From Omphiscola glabra (taxonomy: Eukaryota > Mollusca > Gastropoda > Lymnaeidae): 64,000 nt of DNA. Position numbers and translations under genes: made by a program. This document shows positions 1 through 12,700 of this stretch, one piece after another; the first letter of the stretch is position 1; the number at the start of each line of letters is the position of its first letter. The notes beneath the pieces were generated by a model. That model saw only the letters and a list, made by a program, of their open reading frames with translations. It was not told the DNA's origin and did no database searches. The stretch spans positions 2,356,001-2,420,000 of the forward strand of contig OZ024809.1 of NCBI GenBank assembly GCA_964017045.1, given 5' to 3'.

Positions 1-348
1 ATTCAAATCTTGAAATATAATAATTTTATTAATGATAAAACTTTAATACAAAATGGCCAAATAAAATCTGCACACCCCCCCCCCCCTATAGCTCTCATAC
101 AAAGATTAAAGTCAAAATAATGACGTGTTTCCTAAATAACAAAACATCAATTTTTTTTTTAAAGTTAGCGTTTAACACAATAGGCTAAACCGGGTGAAGT
201 TTTTTTTACACTGGGTCCGGATATTTTGAGAAACTACCCGGTGGGTCAAACTGTTAAAAAAAAAAAAGTTAACTTTCCATTTTCTATAATAAATGCCGGC
301 CTTTCAACGAGTGAGACGTTATTTGTGAACGACCCCAAACGTCTTTAA
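1..348. other. Upstream of SLC1, no gene seen
   Basis: AT-rich with short poly-C, poly-T and poly-A tracts. No coding signal or recognisable promoter. Confidence 0.6.
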
Positions 349-456
349 TATTTTCCACCTTACATGTTATATTTTCCACCTTACATGTTATATTTTCCAC
401 CTTACATGTTATATTTTCCACCTTACATGTTATATTTCCCACTTTACATGTTATAT
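349..456. repeat. 21-bp minisatellite, 5 copies
   Basis: Unit includes TTTTCCACCTTACATGTTA. Lies just before the first SLC1 coding exon and ends at a poly-C run. Confidence 0.9.
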
Positions 457-478
457 GTCCCCCCCCCCCCAAACCGTT

Positions 479-495
479 GTATATTATTTTCACCA
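479..495 (+). promoter_or_regulatory. candidate 3' splice site before the SLC1 start codon
   Basis: Pyrimidine-rich stretch ending TTTTCACCAG, 16 nt before the ATG. Suggests the start codon lies in the second exon of the transcript, with the promoter outside the window. Confidence 0.4.
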
Positions 496-511
496 GAACA
501 TCCCACTGACA

Positions 512-725
512 ATGACGCTACCACCAGACCACGAGAAGGGTGACGTCACACCGCACACCGAGCGCAATGAGAGCATCAAAGAGAGGAGCTGCAAGCGCAG
601 GGTGGCCTTCGTGGTCAAGCAGAATGGGCTCATCCTGGCCACGTTCGTGGGCATCATCGTCGGCTTCTGCCTGGGGCTGGGCCTCCGGGAAGTGGATATG
701 TCCGACCACGCCCTCATGTGGCTAG
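512..725 (+). CDS. SLC1 exon 1
   Basis: Codes residues 1-71: a charged N-terminus, then the first membrane helix (NGLILATFVGIIVGFCLGLG). Donor GTAGGC at 726. The codon for the glycine of WLG is split with exon 2. A pyrimidine-rich stretch ending in CAG at 493-495 suggests a spliced 5' UTR exon upstream. Confidence 0.9.
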
Positions 726-3700
726 GTAGGCGTGTCAATAATTTCAACACATTAGCACATCACTACATGAAAATAAAAATATTTAAGATACATGGGGTTT
801 ATACATACAAAATGTTATAGAAAAAATATATGAATAATTTTTTAAAAATGAAAAGATAAATACAAGATACCATCTGCAGATGGGCTCGGGCGGTAAAGAG
901 TTAAACAAAATAGTAGTGTGTTACAATATTGTAACAAGGTGAACAAATATAGTGACGACATTTCAGTATGAATTGAAGTTAACGGGAGAATTCAAGACAT
1001 GTAAATAAGGGAAGTTTTGAAACAGTGAGAATTTTTGTTGGATGATGGATGTTGGATGTTGGATTTAACTATTTTCCTGGTGGTGGGGGATATCTTGATG
1101 TGAATGACCATAAGGGATGTCCTTACCTGAATGACCATAAGGGATGTCTTGACCTGAATGACCATAAGGGATGTCTTGACCTGAATGACCATAAGGGATG
1201 TCTTGACCTGAATGACCATAAGGGATGTCTTGACCTGAATGACCATAAGGGATGTCTTGACCTGAATGACCATAAGGTATGTCTTTACCTGAATGACCAT
1301 AAGGGATGTCTTGACCTGAATGACCATAAGGGATGTCTTGACCTGAATGACCATAAGGGATGTCTTGACCTGAATGACCATTAGGAATATCTTGACCTGA
1401 ATGACCATGAGGGCTGTATTGACCTGAATGACCATAAGGAATATCTTGACCTGAACGACCATAAGGAATATCTTGACCTGAATGACCATAACAATTTACC
1501 CTTCCAACATTTTAGGAAAACATATTAATATTTTAAAAACTCTCTTATTGTCCAGGACTTCCGGGGGAATTGTTTCTCAGAGCTTTGAAGGCAACCATTG
1601 TACCTCTGGTCATCTGCATGGTCATCACATGTAAGTTTGAACTTAAATATTGTGCAGTAGGGCTTAACAGGTTGCAGTTTTTTTACACCGGGCCCGGGTA
1701 TTTTCAGAACATACCCGGTGTGTCCAAGTGTTACAAAGAAGAGTTAACTTTTCACTCATTAATATGCAAGGAAATCTCATGCCCGATGTCGTAGTGAGAG
1801 TGCACTGCCCTGTGTTGTAGTGAGTGTGCACTGCCCTGTGTCGTAGTGAGAGCGCACTGCCCTGTGTCGTAGTGAGAGCGCACTGCCCTGTGTCGTAGTG
1901 AGAGCGCACTGCCCTATGTCGTAGTGAGAGTGCACTGCCCTATGTCGTAATGAGAGTGCACTGCCCTATGTCGTAGTGAGAGTGCACTGCCCTATGTCGT
2001 AGTGAGAGCGCACTGCCCTGTGTCGTAGTGAGAGCGCACTGCCCTGTGTCGCAGTGAGAGTGCACTGCCCTATGTCGTAGTGAGAGTGCACTGCCTTATG
2101 TCGTAGTGAGAGTGCATTGCCTTCGTCAACTGTTTGTGTCCAGATATAACCACTTGTAGGAACAGGCAGGTGCCGGATACCGGAATAGAGATGACGTTGT
2201 ACAAAAACCCGCGACAGAAAAGATACTGGTCGTTTTCTTCAAAGACATGGATGTTCAAGTGTGTACAGGGGATGTTCAAGGGTGTACAGTGGGTTTACTG
2301 TGGGTGTTCATGTTCAAGGAGTGTTTAATGCAGTACATTGGGTGTTTAATGGAGTACACTGGGTGTTCAATGATGTACAGTGGGTGTTCGTAATAACATA
2401 CAACATTTCATTTCTGATTTTTTTCAAATGACACTGTTCTGTCTTGAAATGTTTCGGCTAGACTATTTTCGTTCCATTCACCGCGGAAGCAAGTTTACAC
2501 AGCCATTTTCAAATATTATTCTATATTTTAAAAAAATGCATTTTTATAACGTAAAATATAAAACGAATTAACGTGATCAATCAGAGTTTAATGACAAACA
2601 AATAAATATTACGAAACAAAATAAAACAACCCATAAGCTGATTTTATTTTTCAATTTCCGTCATTTTTACGTATAATTTATAACGAGTAACTATGGTTAC
2701 TGTGTAGATAATTTATAACGAGTTACTATAGTTAGTGTGTAAATAATTTATAACGAGTTACTATGGTTACTGTGTAAATAATTTATAACGAGTTACTATG
2801 GTTACTGTGTAAATAATTTATAAGGAGTTACCATGGTTACTGTGTAAATAACCCGATGAGATTTTGCTGTTTACTCACTAGGCACTGCGACCCTTGACCC
2901 TAAGAGCAATGGGAAGATCGCCTTGATAGCTCTTCTGGGATTTTTCCTGACCCAGGTCATCGCTGTCATCATTGCCATCGTCATGTTCTTCATCTTCAAG
3001 CCAGGTACAGAGAAAATTTACAACAAAGTGAAAAAAATCTGCAAATTATAGTTTTTATAGAGCGTGGGTTTTGTATCCGTTGTAGATTGGGATAAAAATA
3101 TAGGACCATGTAAAGACCACACAACTTAACGATAGGTTTCAGTGCTTATAATCAGTCATAAAAAATAATTAAATTAGAATAAAAGTCCTTCATTTATTTC
3201 AGACCCAGGAAACATTGCAGAAGGCGGAGATTCATTTGGCACTGACCTGGAGACACAGGATGTGTTCGCTGACCTACTAAGGTAAAATCACCTATTAATC
3301 TTATCACATTGTTAATTAAAGATGATTTTCTTCAATACGGATTATTAAATGTGCGTTATTGAAACTGTGATTATTATGTGGCGTCGGATTAACTTCAGCA
3401 AGAGTTCCAACGATGGAGACGAATGGCCATGAATCGGTCGAGCTTATAGGATGTAATGAAGCAGGCCAGAGCCCTTCATGAGCTAGAGTGCCATAGAAGA
3501 TGATGATGATATATTTGGTTTGATTGAATTTGATACCCAGACGTTATCTCAATAATGTTGCATTATAAAAACAAGCTTCAAGGGCTGTCTTTCGAATGCA
3601 TCCTGGCAGTTGTAAATATCAGCAATCTCTTTCATAATATGTGTTCCGTGGAGCTCAATTGTTTCAAACATATTTATTTAAGAAACATTGAAATAATAAT

Positions 3701-6700
3701 AACATTAACATGGACTGAATAGAATTTATAATACAAATAATTCTAAGATAGATGCACCAAAGTCCTTTTTTCTTCATAATAAGTATTTTTAAAAAAGAGC
3801 CATTGATGCTATGTATAAAAATTGGATTTCTGTTTTTCTTCAGAAACTTCTTCCCCGACAATGTTGTTAGTGCTACAATTTCACAGGTAAGTTAAGTTAG
3901 TGTTAACAATAGCACAGGTAAGTTAAGTTGGTGCTACAATATCGCTGGTAAGTTACGTTAGTGCTACAGTATCACAGGTAAGTTTAGTAAGTGAAACAAT
4001 ATCACAGGTTAGTTAAATTAGTGTTACAATATCATAGGTAAGTCGAGTCATTAAAAACCATTTTTTTTTGGTGGAGACGATGGTGAGGGAAACGATTTTA
4101 AAGCAAATGTTTCGTAACTTTAAATCTCTTGCGAAAAATTGGTTCCAATCTCCAACGTATTCTTGTTTGTCACAGATGACATTGGTCGGGCGTAGGACAG
4201 AACAGTTAGGACATTTAGGACATTTAGGACAGCTAGGACAGTTAGGACATTTTGGACAGTTAGTACAGTACCCCATTGTCTTTGAGGTAACGATTTGCTC
4301 GGCCGGAATTTGCAGTTATTTATGGAAGTAAACTCTAGGAGGTCAAGGTCAAGATCCTCAAAATAGAGGACATTGTTTCCCCCCCCCCCCCCCATTATTA
4401 TGTTTGGCACTCTCCGGGTGGTATATGCAAATATTTGGGGGTTGACGATGGAGGTTAAAAATTAGACGGAAATTGGGGGGGGGGGGGGATTCAGGGATAA
4501 GCTAACAAATTAGGGTATACCGGGACCACCCAGGACCAGACAAGAGTTAGATAATTGAATGAAAGATAGATGTTTGTGTGCATTAGTACAGTTAAAGATC
4601 TAAGACGACAGAACTCAACAGTTGAGCAGAGTAGAGACATTCGAAGAATAGAGATAGAGATTCAAGTAGAAGTAGGCTACGTGGTCGTATAGCTACAGAG
4701 AAACATAGAGATATTAGACTTTTATTGATTGAGCTATGGAGAGACAAAGAGATATTAGACTTTTATTGATTGAGCTATGGAGAGACAAAGATATTAGACT
4801 GTTATTTATTGAGCTATGGAGAGACAAAGATATTAGACTGTTATTTATTGAGCTATGGAGAGACAAAGATATTAGACTGTTATTTATTGAGCTATGGAGA
4901 GACAAAGATATTAGACTTTTATTGATAGAGCTATGGAGAGACAAAGAGATATTAGACTGTTATTGATTGAGCTATGGAGAGACAAAGATATTAGACTTTT
5001 ATTGATAGAGCTATGGAGAGACAAAGAGATATTAGACTGTTATTTATTGAGCTATGGAGAGACAAAGATATTAGACTGTTATTTATTGAGCTATGGAGAG
5101 ACAAAGAGATATTAGACTGTTATTGATTGAGCTATGGAGAGACAAAGAGATATTAGACTTTTATTGATTGAGCTATGGAGAGACAAAGAGATATTAGACT
5201 TTTATTGATTGAGCTATGGAGAGACAAAGAGATATTAGACTTTTATTGATTGAGCTATGGAGAGACAAAGATATTAGACTGTTATTGATTGAGCTATGGA
5301 GAGACAAAGATATTAGACTTTTATTGATTGAGCTATGGAGAGACAAAGAGATATTAGACTTTTATTGATTGAGCTATGGAGAGACAAAGATATTAGACTG
5401 TTATTTATTGAGCTATGGAGAGACAAAGATATTAGACTGTTATTTATTGAGCTATGGAGAGACAAAGATATTAGACTTTTATAGATAGAGCTATGGAGAG
5501 ACAAAGAGATATTAGACTGTTATTGATTGAGCTATGGAGAGACAAAGATATTAGACTTTTATTGATAGAGCTATGGAGAGACAAAGAGATATTAGACTGT
5601 TATTTATTGAGCTATGGAGAGACAAAGATATTAGACTGTTATTTATTGAGCTATGGAGAGACAAAGAGATATTAGACTGTTATTGATTGAGCTATGGAGA
5701 GACAAAGAGATATTAGACTTTTATTGATTGAGCTATGGAGAGACAAAGAGATATTAGACTGTTATTGATTGAGCTATGGAGAGACAAAGAGATATTAGAC
5801 TTTTATTGATTGAGCTATGGAGAGACAAAGAGATATTAGACTTTTATTGATTGAGCTATGGAGAGACAAAGAGATATTAGACTTTTATTGATTGAGCTAT
5901 GGAGAGACAAAGATATTAGACTGTTATTGATTGAGCTATGGAGAGACAAAGATATTAGACTTTTATTGATTGAGCTATGGAGAGACAAAGAGATATTAGA
6001 CTTTTATTGATTGAGCTATGGAGAGACAAAGATATTAGACTGTTATTTATTGAGCTATGGAGAGACAAAGATATTAGACTGTTATTTATTGAGCTATGGA
6101 GAGACAAAGATATTAGACTTTTATAGATAGAGCTATGGAGAGACAAAGAGATATTAGACTGTTATTGATTGAGCTATGGAGAGACAAAGATATTAGACTT
6201 TTATTGATAGAGCTATGGAGAGACAAAGAGATATTAGACTGTTATTTATTGAGCTATGGAGAGACAAAGATATTAGACTGTTATTTATTGAGCTATGGAG
6301 AGACAAAGAGATATTAGACTGTTATTGATTGAGCTATGGAGAGACAAAGAGATATTAGACTTTTATTGATTGAGCTATGGAGAGACAAAGAGATATTAGA
6401 CTTTTATTGATTGAGCTATGGAGAGACAAAGAGATATTAGACTTTTATTGATTGAGCTATGGAGAGACAAAGATATTAGACTGTTATTGATTGAGCTATG
6501 GAGAGACAAAGAGATATTAGACTTTTATTGATTGAGTTATGGAGAGACAAAGATATTAGACTTTTATTGATTGAGCTATGGAGAGACAAAGAGATATTAG
6601 ACTTTTATTGATTGAGCTATGGAGAGACAAAGAGATATTAGACTTTTATTTATTGAGCTATGGAGAGACAAAGATATTAGACTGTTATTTATTGAGCTAT

Positions 6701-9700
6701 GGAGAGACAAAGAGATATTAGACTGTTATTGATTGAGCTATGGAGAGACAAAGAGATATTAGACTTTTATTGATTGAGCTATGGAGAGACAAAGAGATAT
6801 TAGACTTTTATTGATTGAGCTATGGAGAGACAAAGAGATATTAGACTTTTATTGATTGAGCTATGGAGAGACAAAGATATTAGACTGTTATTGATTGAGC
6901 TATGGAGAGACAAAGAGATATTAGACTTTTATTGATTGAGTTATGGAGAGACAAAGATATTAGACTTTTATTGATTGAGCTATGGAGAGACAAAGAGATA
7001 TTAGACTTTTATTGATTGAGCTATGGAGAGACAAAGAGATATTAGACTTTTATTGATTGAGCTATGGAGAGACAAAGAGATATTAGACTTTTATTGATTG
7101 AGCTATGGAGAGACAAAGAGATATTAGACTGTTATTGATTGAGCTATGGAGAGACAAAGAGATATTAGACTTTTATTGATTGAGCTATGGAGAGACAAAG
7201 AGATATTAGACTTTTATTGATTGAGCTATGGAGAGACAAAGAGATATTAGACTTTTATTGATTGAGCTATGGAGAGACAAAGAGATATTAGACTTTTATT
7301 GATTGAGCTATGGAGAGACAAAGATATTAGACTGTTATTGATTGAGCTATGGAGAGACAAAGAGATATTAGACTTTTATTGATTGAGCTATGGAGAGACA
7401 AAGAGATATTAGACTTTTATTGATTGAGCTATGGAGAGACAAAGAGATATTAGACTTTTATTGATTGAGCTATGGAGAGACAAAGAGATATTAGACTTTT
7501 ATTGATTGAGCTATGGAGAGACAAAGATATTAGACTGTTATTGATTGAGCTATGGAGAGACAAAGATATTAGACTTTTATTGATTGAGCTATGGAGAGAC
7601 AAAGATATTAGACTTTTATTGATTGAGCTATGGAGAGACAAAGAGATATTAGACTTTTATTGATTGAGCTATGGAGAGACAAAGAGATATTAGACTTTTA
7701 TTGATTGAGCTATGGAGAGACAAAGAGATATTAGACTTTTATTGATTGAGCTATGGAGAGACAAAGATATTAGACTGTTATTGATTGAGCTATGGAGAGA
7801 CAAAGATATTAGACTTTTATTGATTGAGCTATGGAGAGACAAAGATATTAGACTTTTATTGATTGAGCTATGGAGAGACAAAGATATTAGACTGTTATTG
7901 ATTGAGCTATGGAGAGACAAAGATATTAGACTTTTATTGATTGAGCTATGGAGAGACAAAGATATTAGACTGTTATTGATTGAGCTATGGAGAGACAAAG
8001 ATATTAGACTTTTATTGATTGAGCTATGGAGAGACAAAGATATTAGACTTTTATTGATTGAGCTATGGAGAGACAAAGATATTAGACTGTTATTGATTGA
8101 GCTATGGAGAGACAAAGATATTAGACTGTTATTGATTGAGCTATGGAGAGACAAAGATATTAGACTTTTATTGATTGAGCTATGGAGAGTCAAAGATATT
8201 AGACTGTTATTGATTGAGCTATGGAGAGACAAAGATATTAGACTGTTATTGATTGAGCTATGGAGAGACAAAGATATTAGACTGTTATTGATTGAGCTAT
8301 GGAGAGACAAAGATATTAGACTGTTATTGATTGAGCTATTGAGAGACAAAGATATTAGACTGTTATTGATTGAGCTATGGAGAGACAAAGATATTAGACT
8401 GTTATTGATTGAGCTATGGAGAGACAAATATATTAGACTGTTATTGATTGAGCTATGGAGAGACAAAGATATTAGACTGTTTTTGATTGAGCTATGGAGA
8501 GACAAAGATATTAGACTGTTATTGATTGAGCTATTGAGAGACAAAGATATTAGACTGTTATTGATTGAGCTATGGAGAGACAAAGATATTAGGCTGTTAT
8601 TGATTGAGCTATGGAGAGACAAAGATATTAGACTGTTATTGATTGAGCTATGGAGAGACAAATATATTAGTCTGTTATTGATTGAGCTATGGAGAGACAA
8701 AGATATTAGACTGTTATTGATTGAGCTATGGAGAGACAAAGATATTAGACTGTTATTGATAGAGCTATGGAGAGACAAAGAGATATTAGACTGTTATTGA
8801 CAGAGCTATTGAGAGACAAAGAGATATTAGACTGTTATTGATTGAGCTATGGAGAGACAAAGATATTATACTGTTATTGATAGAGCTTTAGAGAAACATA
8901 GAGATATTAGACTGTTATTGACAGATCTATTGAGAGACAAAGAGATATTAGACTGTTATTGATAGAGCTTTAGAGAAACACAGAGATAGTCGACATTCAT
9001 TGATTGTACTAGTGAATGTTACAGAATAACTCTTTAATCAGTTGTGAAACATTTCACTATCATCTGTGAACATGACAGTGTTGTTAGGATCATGTACGTC
9101 ATCTTGTTCTTTTGAGTGCCACAACTTTATTCTTTTGACTGTCAAAACTTTCTCTTTTGTCTGTCACAACTTTGTTCTTTTGACTGTCACAACTTTTCTC
9201 TTTTGACTGTCACAACTTTGTTCTTTTGACGGTCACAACTTTGTTCTTTTGACTGTCACAACTTTGTTCTTTTGACTGTCACAACTTTGTCTTTTGACTG
9301 TCGCAAACTTTGTTCTTTTGACGGTCACAACTTTGTTCTTTTGACTGTCACAACTTTGTTCTTTTGACTGTCGCAACTTTGTTCTTTTGACTGTCACAAC
9401 TTTGTTCTTTTGACTGTCACAACTTTTCTATTTTGACTGTCACAACTTTGTTCTTTTGACTGTCACAACTTTGTTCTTCTGACTGTCACAACTTTGTTCT
9501 TTTGACTGTCGCAACTTTGTTCTTTTGACAGTCACAATTTTGTTATTTTGACTGTCACAACTTTTCTCTTTTGACTGTCACAACTTTGTTCTTTTGACTG
9601 TCACAACTTTGTTCTTTTGACGGTCACAACTTTGTTCTTTTGACTGTCACAACTTTGTTATTTTAACTGTCACAACTTTGTTATCTTGACTGTCACAACT

Positions 9701-12700
9701 TTGTTCTTTTGACTGTCACAACTTTGTTCTTTTGACTGTCGCAACTTTGTTCTTTTGACGGTCACAACTTTGTTCTTTTAACTGTCACAACTTTGTTCTT
9801 TTGACTGTCACAACTTTGTTCTTTTGACTGTCACAACTTTGTTCTTTTGACTGTCACAACTTTGTTCTTTTGACGGTCACAACTTTGTTCTTCTGACTGT
9901 CACAACTTTGTTCTTCTGACGGTCACAACTTTGTTCTTTTGACTGTCGCAACTTTGTTCTTCTGACTGTCACAACTTTGTTCTTCTGACGGTCACAACTT
10001 TGTTCTTCTGACTGTCGCAACTTTGTTCTTTTGTCTGTGTCTGTCTCAACGTTGTTCGTGTGTCCGTCTCAATACCTCGAAACCCAAAATATATCTCGCT
10101 GAGAGGAGGGCTTCTGTACTGACCACCGCTACGTCAAAATAGATTGTGACTAGCCACAAGGACCGTAGCCTGCCCCCCCTTCAGTCCCTCTCTGTGACAC
10201 TAACACGAAGATGCTAAGGAGAAATATTGCTTTTGTTAAATACAACTACTGTTGCTTTTTATGATGTACATTTACAAGCAACTTCCAAAAATGGATTTGT
10301 GGGGGTGGGGGAAGGGGGGGGGAGTAAGTTGAGTAGTGGGGTATGAATCAAGATGAAACAGAATAATGTTGCACAAAACAGCTTGTCATTCGGACCTGTT
10401 CATATTTCCATTAAAACACCGTCCGTGTCCTGTCCTCGTGGCTTAGGCTCAAGATTTTTTTATGAATGTCACAATAACAAGCCACAATAACATGTCGCAA
10501 TAACATGTCGCAATAGCATGTCGCAATAACATGTCGCAATAGCATGTCGCAATAGCATGTCGCAATAACATGTCGCAATAACATGTCACAATAACATGTC
10601 GCAATAACATGTCGCAATAACATGTCACAATAACATGTCGCAATAACATGTCACAATAACATGTCACAATAACATGTCGCAATAACATGTCGCAATAACA
10701 TGTCGCAATAACATGTCGCAATAACATGTCACAATAACATGACAAAATAACGTGTCACAATAACATGTCACAATAACATGTCACAATAACATGTCACAAT
10801 AACATGTCACAATAACATGTCACAATAACATGACAAAATAACGTGTCACAATAACATGTCACAATAACATGTCACAATAACATGTCACAATAACGTGTCA
10901 CAATAACATGTCACAATAACATGTCACAATAACATGACAAAATAACGTGTCACAATAACATGTCACAATAACATGTCACAATAACATGTCACAATAACAT
11001 GTCACAATAACATGTCGCAATAACATGTCGCAATAACATGTCACAATAATATGTCACAATAACATGTCACAATAACATGACAAAATAACGTGTCACAATA
11101 ACATGTCACAATAACATGTCACAATAACATGTCACAATACCATGTCACAATAACATTTCATAATAACATGTCACAATAACATGTCATAACAAATGTCAAA
11201 TAATATGTCACAATGACATGTCACAATAACATGTCACAACAAAATGTCAAATAACATGTCACAATAACATGTCACAATAACATGTCGCAATAACATGTAA
11301 TAATAACATGTCACAATAACATGTCACAATAACATGTCATAATAAGATGTCATAATAACAGTACCTATAAAAACGCATCATTTTCTTACTAAAATTATTT
11401 AAATCATCACTATATTGTCTTCACGTTACCAAACAGAGGTAAAACATAAGAATGATAATTTCAATAAATTCTCTAGTTTGCCCAGACCATTAAAAACAGT
11501 TTTTTTCTGTCCCATGACTTCCAGGCAGTGACCGTGTACAACAGCAAGACTGTGCAGCAGGTCGTTGGCAACTCGTCCATCAATGCCACGATCCCAGTGA
11601 TCATTGTGGAGAGATCGTCGGGCAAATCAGACGGAATGAACATTTTAGGTAGGTCAGCCTTGACCCTCATGGTAGCTCTTTCAGTTTGAACTTCGTCTTT
11701 CCTCTCTCGTTTAGGTCAGCCTTGACCTTCATCATTCCTTTCTCGTTTAGGTCAGCCTTAACCTTCATCATTCCTTTCTCGTTTAGGTCAGCCTTGACCT
11801 TCATGATAGTTATCTGAAAATTCAACATTCCCCATTTGGACCTTCGAGTCGGTTATCATTAATACTCTAATCTCTAATTTGGTCAAGTCATTGGCCTTTG
11901 GACGGGGGAGCCACATGGCATAACTCTAACAATATTGCCTGAAAATAATTTGTGATTTATGTCTAACGCTAAAGAGTGTGAGTTTAAATCTAGGCGCCTC
12001 ACACCTTAACTGCGGCATTGGGTTTGATAACTCGCATGGGAAATGGAGTAAAGAATGTAAAAATCTAAACCATAGATAGACCTGTTTACCCTGGATTAGA
12101 GTCAGAGGTGTTTTCAGCTCTAAAAAATGTAGTTTCAAGAACCAAAGAGTAGTTTGGTTAATTAGCCGAGGTGGGGAAAGAAAGGGGGGGGGGGGGGGGT
12201 CGGCGCTGGTTTGCAATCAAAATACAAGTTGTACCCTACAAAAGAACAAATATTCTGGTTGGTTCATTAAGATCGAGACCAAAAAGGCCAATTACTGGTA
12301 TTCGTAGTCAATTAATTAAGGTGTTCAAACAAACAAATCATTCACTTTTTACTGAAAACAAACCATTTATGTATTTTTAAAATTTAAATATAAAGCAAAC
12401 GAAAAAACTCTCAAAACCGCAGTTTTGTTTATGTTCGTCGTTATGCCGTAGTCTTAGGCCGTAGTTACGGCGGCGAAAGCGAAGGGGTTAACAGGTCTGC
12501 ATAGGAAGCCTTATACTTCTCTAGCCCTTTTGAACAATGATCCTCAGTTGATTGTATGAAGAACACTATAATCTATTGAGTAAATCTGACGTTGGACGAA
12601 ACAAAAAATTAAGCGGCTAACGATCATAGAAACCTCCCAGGTCATTTAGAGACTCCCCACCCCCCACCCCGTCCCCGGTAATCGCAAGGATAAACAACCT

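Noticed and set aside
455..511. Upstream in-frame Met for the SLC1 gene
   Set aside because: Lies across a poly-C run and before a likely acceptor at 493-495; the residues have no family support.
992..1489. 165-codon minus and 111-codon plus frames
   Set aside because: 28-bp array in SLC1 intron 1.
7712..8800. 362-codon open frames on both strands
   Set aside because: Pure 39-bp satellite; 39 is divisible by three, so frames stay open on both strands. No start context, splice logic or composition of a protein.
9098..11362. CRISPR-like appearance of regularly spaced short repeats
   Set aside because: No unique spacers; units are directly tandem in an animal intron.
10470..11362. Functional binding-site array from the repeated ACATGT palindrome
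   Set aside because: Palindrome is simply part of the 13-bp unit; nothing else supports regulation.
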